From RGIG4140 sp045532865 (GTDB taxonomy: Bacteria; Pseudomonadota; Alphaproteobacteria; CAAHEQ01; UBA3637), in contig JAZSGT010000066.1 in the NCBI GenBank assembly GCA_045532865.1, positions 1 through 37,343 of the forward strand: 37,343 nt of DNA, in the 5' to 3' direction. Positions 33,331 through 37,343 of the stretch are shown here, in pieces (within the stretch, counting starts at the first letter, position 1; every line of letters begins with the position of its first letter). The notes under the pieces are model-generated. The model saw only the letters and a list, made by a program, of their open reading frames with translations. It did not search any database and had not been told where the DNA came from. The position numbers were made by a program, and so were the translations under genes.

Positions 33331-34443
33331 ATGACAAAATTTCAAAAGGCATTGTTAGGCATTTTAGTTGTTTTATCTGTTTTGACTTGGTTTTTTATTG
33401 AAATATCGGGCATTTTGTTGCCATTTGTCTTGGCGTTTGTTTTAGCTTATTTTTTACACCCATTTGTTGTTTCGTTGCAAAAAAAACATTTTTCAAGGGC
33501 AGTTGCAACATCAATTGTTACCTGTTTGTTTTGTCTTTTTATTGTGAGTGTATTTTTAATATTAATTCCTATTTTACAAACTCAAATTTTGTCTTTAATG
33601 GTTAAAGTGCCTGTTTTGGCAGATATCTTGTGGGAAAAAACGCAATCAGTTGTTCTTTATACAAAAGAAAATATAGCTCCCGATCAGTTAAAACAAATTT
33701 CTGAGGCTGTTTCTGCAACGGTTGTTTCTTTGTTCAACACTTTGGGTGCAAAGTTGTTAAAGTTGTTGACAGGAGGGATTGTTTTCTTTAATATCGTCTC
33801 TCTTATTTTGATAACACCAGTTGTTCTTTTTTATGTTTTGAGAGATTGGCGTTGTGTGGAGAAAAAAATGGCAGACATTATTCCTGTGAAGAATAAAGAA
33901 AAAGTTAAATTGATTTTTTCAGAAATAAATACAGCACTTTCTGGTTTTATTCGTGGACAAGCATCTGTTTGCTTGTTACTTGGGTTGTTTTATGGGATAG
34001 GACTTTCAGTTATTGGTCTTGATTTTGGGTTGTTGGTTGGATTATTAGCAGGAATGTTGTCTTTTATTCCATATTTTGGTTTTTTAACAGGGGTTGTTTT
34101 AAGCTGTCTTTTAGCTCTTACTCAAGCAGCATCTTTATCTTTATGGATCGGAATTTTGGGTGTTTTTGCTGTTGGGCAGATTCTTGAAGGGTATGTTTTA
34201 ACACCAAAACTTGTAGGTGATAAGGTCGGATTACATCCTGTTTGGATTATTTTTTCTTTGCTCGCTGGTGGCTCATTGTTTGGTTTTTTAGGTGTTTTAA
34301 TTGCTGTTCCGGTTGCTGCTATAATAGGTGTTTTTGTTAGACATATTATTGCATGGTATAAAAAAACGCCTGTATATTTGGCAACAAATAAAGAGGATGA
34401 ATTGATTTTATCAAAATCATCAGATAATGTAGGGGGAAAATGA
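33331..34443 (+). CDS. AI-2E/PerM-family permease
   Basis: Polytopic inner-membrane protein (370 aa) of the AI-2E transporter / PerM family, a group that includes permeases of diverse or unknown substrate. It has a hydrophobic hairpin at about 7-45, a helix at 60-85, a soluble segment at about 90-145, then the conserved LSFIPYFGFLTG, EGYVLTPKLVGDKVGLHP and FGFLGVLIAVPVAAIIGV. AAGGAGAAAAA precedes the ATG at 33331. The last codons overlap hda (ATGA type), so the two are translationally coupled. Real autoinducer-2 export is not implied. Confidence 0.88.
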   Translation: MTKFQKALLGILVVLSVLTWFFIEISGILLPFVLAFVLAYFLHPFVVSLQKKHFSRAVATSIVTCLFCLFIVSVFLILIPILQTQILSLMVKVPVLADILWEKTQSVVLYTKENIAPDQLKQISEAVSATVVSLFNTLGAKLLKLLTGGIVFFNIVSLILITPVVLFYVLRDWRCVEKKMADIIPVKNKEKVKLIFSEINTALSGFIRGQASVCLLLGLFYGIGLSVIGLDFGLLVGLLAGMLSFIPYFGFLTGVVLSCLLALTQAASLSLWIGILGVFAVGQILEGYVLTPKLVGDKVGLHPVWIIFSLLAGGSLFGFLGVLIAVPVAAIIGVFVRHIIAWYKKTPVYLATNKEDELILSKSSDNVGGK

Positions 34444-35147
34444 TAAAATCTTTTGAACAACTTCCTCTTTTATTGTCATATCGCAGAGCTTTTGGTCGCG
34501 ATGATTTGATTGTTGCACCTTGCAATGAGGAAGCTGTTCGTTGGATTGATAGATATCCTAATTGGCCATATTTTGCTTTTTTGATTTGTGGTGAACCTGG
34601 TAGTGGAAAAACACATTTGGCTTCTATTTTTTCAAATTATCACATAGATGCGCGTTTGCTAGATGAGTATTTTATTTTACCAGATTATGTGCATAAAGTT
34701 GTTATTGAAAATGTTGATAAATTAAGAAACGAGCGTGCATTGTTTCATTTGTTTAATCAAATTAAAGATCAAGGAAAGTTTCTTTTAATGACGGCAACAA
34801 ATGTTCCTGAATTTCAATTAAGAGATTTAGCAACGCGTATGCATACTGTGCCAAGAACAATGATCTTAATGCCTGATGTTGATGTACTTGCAATGTTATT
34901 AATTAAGTTGTTTGGAGACAAACATTTGCATTTGCAACCAAATGTTCTTGAGTACATCTTAAAAAGATTGCCAACCTCGTTTTCTTTGGTTCAACGGGTT
35001 GTGGAAAAAGCAGATACTTTATCCTTGGGACAAGGAAGAGCAATTACAATTCCTTTGATGAAGGAAGCTTTAGACGATGTTTTATCATTTAAACATTTGT
35101 CAACAGAAGAGGAAAATGCAGGACAGTTGAATCTGTTTGATTTTTAG
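34440..35147 (+). CDS. hda: DnaA-like regulatory ATPase Hda (HdaA)
   Basis: AAA+ protein that, with the beta clamp, stimulates hydrolysis of DnaA-ATP after initiation. It has 235 aa, without the DNA-binding domain IV of DnaA. It has Walker A GEPGSGKT (51-58), a degenerate Walker B (VVIENVD, 87-93), sensor 1 MTATN and an Arg-finger-like RDLATRM. The N-terminus carries QLPLLL (7-12), matching the QLxLxL clamp-binding pattern. Unusually the C-terminus ends GQLNLFDF (228-235), whose QLNLF matches the QL(S/D)LF-type clamp-binding pentapeptide. It overlaps the permease gene by 4 bases. Confidence 0.88.
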   Translation: MIKSFEQLPLLLSYRRAFGRDDLIVAPCNEEAVRWIDRYPNWPYFAFLICGEPGSGKTHLASIFSNYHIDARLLDEYFILPDYVHKVVIENVDKLRNERALFHLFNQIKDQGKFLLMTATNVPEFQLRDLATRMHTVPRTMILMPDVDVLAMLLIKLFGDKHLHLQPNVLEYILKRLPTSFSLVQRVVEKADTLSLGQGRAITIPLMKEALDDVLSFKHLSTEEENAGQLNLFDF

Positions 35148-35207
35148 GTTTATTTTTTTTGAGAATATATCAGGTGAAGAAAAAAAACTAAAAACATAAA
35201 AAAAGGG

Positions 35208-35236
35208 TTGACAGTTTTAAATTGAAATGTTATGCT
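35208..35236 (+). promoter_or_regulatory. Promoter of the 72-aa ORF and tRNA-Thr
   Basis: TTGACA (35208-35213), a 17-base spacer, TATGCT (35231-35236). Perfect -35, 4 of 6 matches at -10. Confidence 0.7.
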
Positions 35237-35274
35237 TAGCGCAATAAGGAAAAAATTAGACAAAGGAAAATCTA

Positions 35275-35493
35275 ATGCCAAATAATGAAACATTATCCCA
35301 ACACAGTGAGCAAATTGAAAGTGGTATTGATTCTTATAAATCAACATTTCAAGGTGCTTCAGTTTATTCAAGTGGTGTTATTGCTGCTCAAAATGGATAT
35401 GCTGTAGAAAATGCGACTTATCCTAATTATTCTGAATTTTTAAAAGCCGGAAACTCTTTACCTCCAACATCAGAAAAAGGTATGGAATATTAA
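35275..35493 (+). CDS. Small hypothetical protein, 72 aa
   Basis: Unrecognised. It starts at ATG 35275 with AAAGGA 8 bases upstream and a good sigma-70 promoter before it. The product is soluble, rich in Ser, Asn, Gln and Tyr, slightly acidic, and contains no Cys, signal peptide or membrane helix; the middle reads FQGASVYSSGVIAAQNGYAVEN. It lies 35 bases upstream of tRNA-Thr with no terminator between, so the two are probably one transcript closed by the terminator at 35608. No function is suggested; a spurious ORF is possible but less likely given promoter and ribosome-binding site. Confidence 0.6.
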   Translation: MPNNETLSQHSEQIESGIDSYKSTFQGASVYSSGVIAAQNGYAVENATYPNYSEFLKAGNSLPPTSEKGMEY

Positions 35494-35528
35494 ATTGGTT
35501 TGGTTTTTGTAAAATTTAAAATTGGTAG

Positions 35529-35604
<76 letters not shown>

Positions 35605-35607
35605 TTT

Positions 35608-35643
35608 ATCCCTTAAGACTTTTGTTTTAAGGGATTTTTTATT
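35608..35643 (+). terminator. Intrinsic terminator after tRNA-Thr
   Basis: ATCCCTTAA pairs with TTAAGGGAT (9 bp) around a 10-base loop, followed by T-rich sequence. It begins 4 bases after the CCA end. Confidence 0.88.
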
Positions 35644-35865
35644 TTGTTTTTTATTGAGTTTGTTTAAAAAGTTTTAAAGGATGTTTGATTGATTAGTTTG
35701 TTGGGGATGGTAAAAAATTTAAATAGTTTTTAAATTTAAATAACCTTGAGTTGTATTTTTTAATAAAAAATGTAAAAATGTATTGCTTTTATTTAAAAAA
35801 GAGAGTAATCTGTTACTATAAACAATACTTTCGTTTAATATTAAAAATAGTTCAGGGCTAAGGAA
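35644..35865. other. AT-rich intergenic stretch
   Basis: About 220 bases between the tRNA terminator and the last reading frame. It contains the direct repeat AAATTTAAATA (starting near 35717 and again near 35733) and an A/T hairpin of the form ATTTTTT-AAT-AAAAAAT. A TTGCTT at 35783-35788 may be a -35 box, but no good -10 stands at the right distance. Nothing coding was seen. Confidence 0.5.
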
Positions 35866-37343
35866 ATGTCTGATAAAATAAAAAAAGAATGTAATTTTGA
35901 GAATGAAATTTTAACTTTGTTTGATGAGCTTAATTGTTCTTTTAATGAGGAGGATGATTTAGTATATGATGATGGGAAAGAAGATTTAGCTTTGTTGCTT
36001 TCTTCAAAAAAAACATACACACGTTTAAAAGATTGTGTTGATAATGAAGCGCGAGATGTGTTGATTTCTCAGTTGTCAGATTTTGATTATAGTTCTAGAA
36101 AATATAAAGAATTTTCATCTTATTTGGATGATGTTAAAGATTTCACATCAAAAATGTTTCAGCAATTAAGAGCTCATCCTTCTTTTTTGAGTTTAAATCA
36201 AGTTTTAAAGTCGTTTAAACTTCATAATGATATGCTTGAAATGATGAAGGGATTTGATGAAGATGTGTTTGTTTCTCGCGTTGTTTTGGATTCTGGTTTG
36301 CCATATTCAGAAGAATTTGCAGAAGCTGTTTGTCGAATGCGTTTGAGTGAAGAGGAAAAGCAAAAAAGAAAAAATAATGTTGAAATTGAAACAGTATTTG
36401 AAGAAATTCAAGATATTTTATTTCAAGACGATGATTCATTTTATGAGGAAAAAAACGGCACTTTAAGTGTTAATAAAGATGATGATTTTCAAGAAGAGGT
36501 TTTAGAAGGGAATTCTTTTCAGACATGTATGTCAAATCAAAAAAGATTATTTAAAATGGAGAGAACGCCCTTTTATCTTGTGGTGGATTGTTTTTGCGAA
36601 AATTTGCAAAATACACGTTTACTTGATTCATCTGAATGTGTTGAAACTTCTTTTTACACAAAAGAAGTTCAAAAATTGTTTGAATTAAATTCGAGACTTT
36701 ATTCTCAAAAATTTGTTAATGATTATTTCTTTAAAACATGTAATACGTTTATTGATGTTCAAGCAGCCTCAAAGGAATGTTTTAAGCCAATGTTCTTGAG
36801 CGTGTTGGAATTAAGGAAAAGTCTCTCTGCAAAAGAAAAAACAGCAGGAATATGTTCTTACGAAAAAACTTTAAAAAAAAATGTTTCATGTGCTTGGGAC
36901 AAGTTGGTTAAAAAGGTATCTTCTGATAAAAAGTTAGAGGATACAGCTGGGTGGAAAAATTTTATTTCGGAAGTTTCGCAAGGCAATATTGAAAAGATAG
37001 AAGAAGCTTGGCTTATATTTGGGGGGAATGAAACTCTTTCTGATGATATTCAGATCCTTTATGCTGATTTTATACTTGAATTGACAAAAAACGTTTTAGC
37101 TGTTTTTTCGTATCCTTCAAAAAATGTTCCACAAAGTCCATTTGAAATGGTTACTTTGTTAGAGGAAATTGAGAAAAGAGAAAGGCATAATTTGAAAGTT
37201 TTATTGAAGTGGACATTAAAATGTGCATTAGTGGATTTTCAAACTTTTATAAATTTACCTCTTTTGAAAAAAGCAATGAAAGATATGTGTGAAATTATTC
37301 AGTTTCAAATTAGTGAAGAGTTAAAAAATGTGTTTTTTATTTA
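35866..37343 (+). CDS. Large hypothetical protein, 3' end beyond the window
   Basis: Unrecognised. An open frame runs from ATG 35866 (AGGG at 35854-35857, 8-base spacing) for 492 codons to the window edge with no stop, which in sequence this AT-rich is strong evidence for a real gene. The visible part has no signal peptide or membrane helix. The N-terminus is acidic (FNEEDDLVYDDGKEDLA), a second acidic patch lies near residues 180-220, and the rest looks helical with many Lys, Glu, Leu and Phe. It has more than ten Cys (for example VVDCFCEN), high for a cytosolic protein. I could match no domain. Codon use is like the neighbours. Confidence 0.82.
   Translation, partial: MSDKIKKECNFENEILTLFDELNCSFNEEDDLVYDDGKEDLALLLSSKKTYTRLKDCVDNEARDVLISQLSDFDYSSRKYKEFSSYLDDVKDFTSKMFQQLRAHPSFLSLNQVLKSFKLHNDMLEMMKGFDEDVFVSRVVLDSGLPYSEEFAEAVCRMRLSEEEKQKRKNNVEIETVFEEIQDILFQDDDSFYEEKNGTLSVNKDDDFQEEVLEGNSFQTCMSNQKRLFKMERTPFYLVVDCFCENLQNTRLLDSSECVETSFYTKEVQKLFELNSRLYSQKFVNDYFFKTCNTFIDVQAASKECFKPMFLSVLELRKSLSAKEKTAGICSYEKTLKKNVSCAWDKLVKKVSSDKKLEDTAGWKNFISEVSQGNIEKIEEAWLIFGGNETLSDDIQILYADFILELTKNVLAVFSYPSKNVPQSPFEMVTLLEEIEKRERHNLKVLLKWTLKCALVDFQTFINLPLLKKAMKDMCEIIQFQISEELKNVFFI

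Noticed and set aside
35150..35371. 73-aa minus-strand frame over the 72-aa ORF
   Set aside because: No ribosome-binding site; overlaps the promoter and ORF on the other strand; composition looks like antisense of A/T-rich DNA.
35717..35745. AAATTTAAATA direct repeat as a replication or integration element
   Set aside because: Such A/T repeats are expected by chance in intergenic DNA of this composition, and no associated gene supports a function.
36215..36439. 74-aa minus-strand frame
   Set aside because: Lies entirely antisense to the long open frame from 35866 and has no start signals.

Overview
The window is about 37 kb of very AT-rich chromosome from a Gram-negative bacterium, most likely an alphaproteobacterium with a reduced, AT-biased genome. 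Evidence: a dcw (division and cell wall) cluster ending in an FtsZ with a D-x-PAFLRR-type C-terminal peptide, a MurE with the meso-diaminopimelate motif DNPR, an alphaproteobacterial-style ParE, an RND efflux pump, and the set DUF2066 / PerM-type permease / Hda. Some genes (a clostridial-looking GluRS, a short pseudopilin-like protein) suggest a gut or host-associated lineage; this placement is inference.

Region 1 (1-18620, + strand). The 3' part of ndk and a terminator come first. Then follow rsmH-ftsL-ftsI-murEF-mraY-ftsW-murG-murC-murB-ddl-ftsQ-ftsA-ftsZ, with very short gaps or overlaps, so probably one transcript. murE and murF are a single 938-codon gene, and murD, normally between mraY and ftsW, is absent; mraZ is not between ndk and rsmH. 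Behind ftsZ lie rsmB and a four-cysteine flavoprotein, closed by a bidirectional terminator.

Region 2 (18617-22490, - strand). parE, an archaeal-type cytidylate-kinase-like gene and a membrane-anchored protein with GT80 sialyltransferase motifs form a probable operon. The transferase/kinase pair is the most attractive candidate for an unnoticed surface-glycan function.

Region 3 (22497-25501). gltX (clostridial-type GluRS) is transcribed from a consensus sigma-70 promoter. Then come a strong promoter with two unannotated small membrane-protein ORFs (58 and 38 aa) and frr, separated by clear hairpin terminators.

Region 4 (25531-31571). A diverged LOG-family gene (-) is divergent from an AcrA/AcrB-like RND operon (+), with an unusual set of repeated half-sites between them. 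The last gene of the RND operon is a pseudopilin-like protein overlapping the pump gene.

Region 5 (31608-37343). A HIT protein (-), then a DUF2066 protein, a PerM/AI-2E permease and hda (+, one operon), a 72-aa unknown protein with its own promoter, tRNA-Thr(CGU) with encoded CCA, a terminator, and a long unrecognised reading frame (at least 492 codons) running off the right edge. No CRISPR array, insertion sequence or rRNA was seen, and no gene-free stretch exceeds 300 bases.
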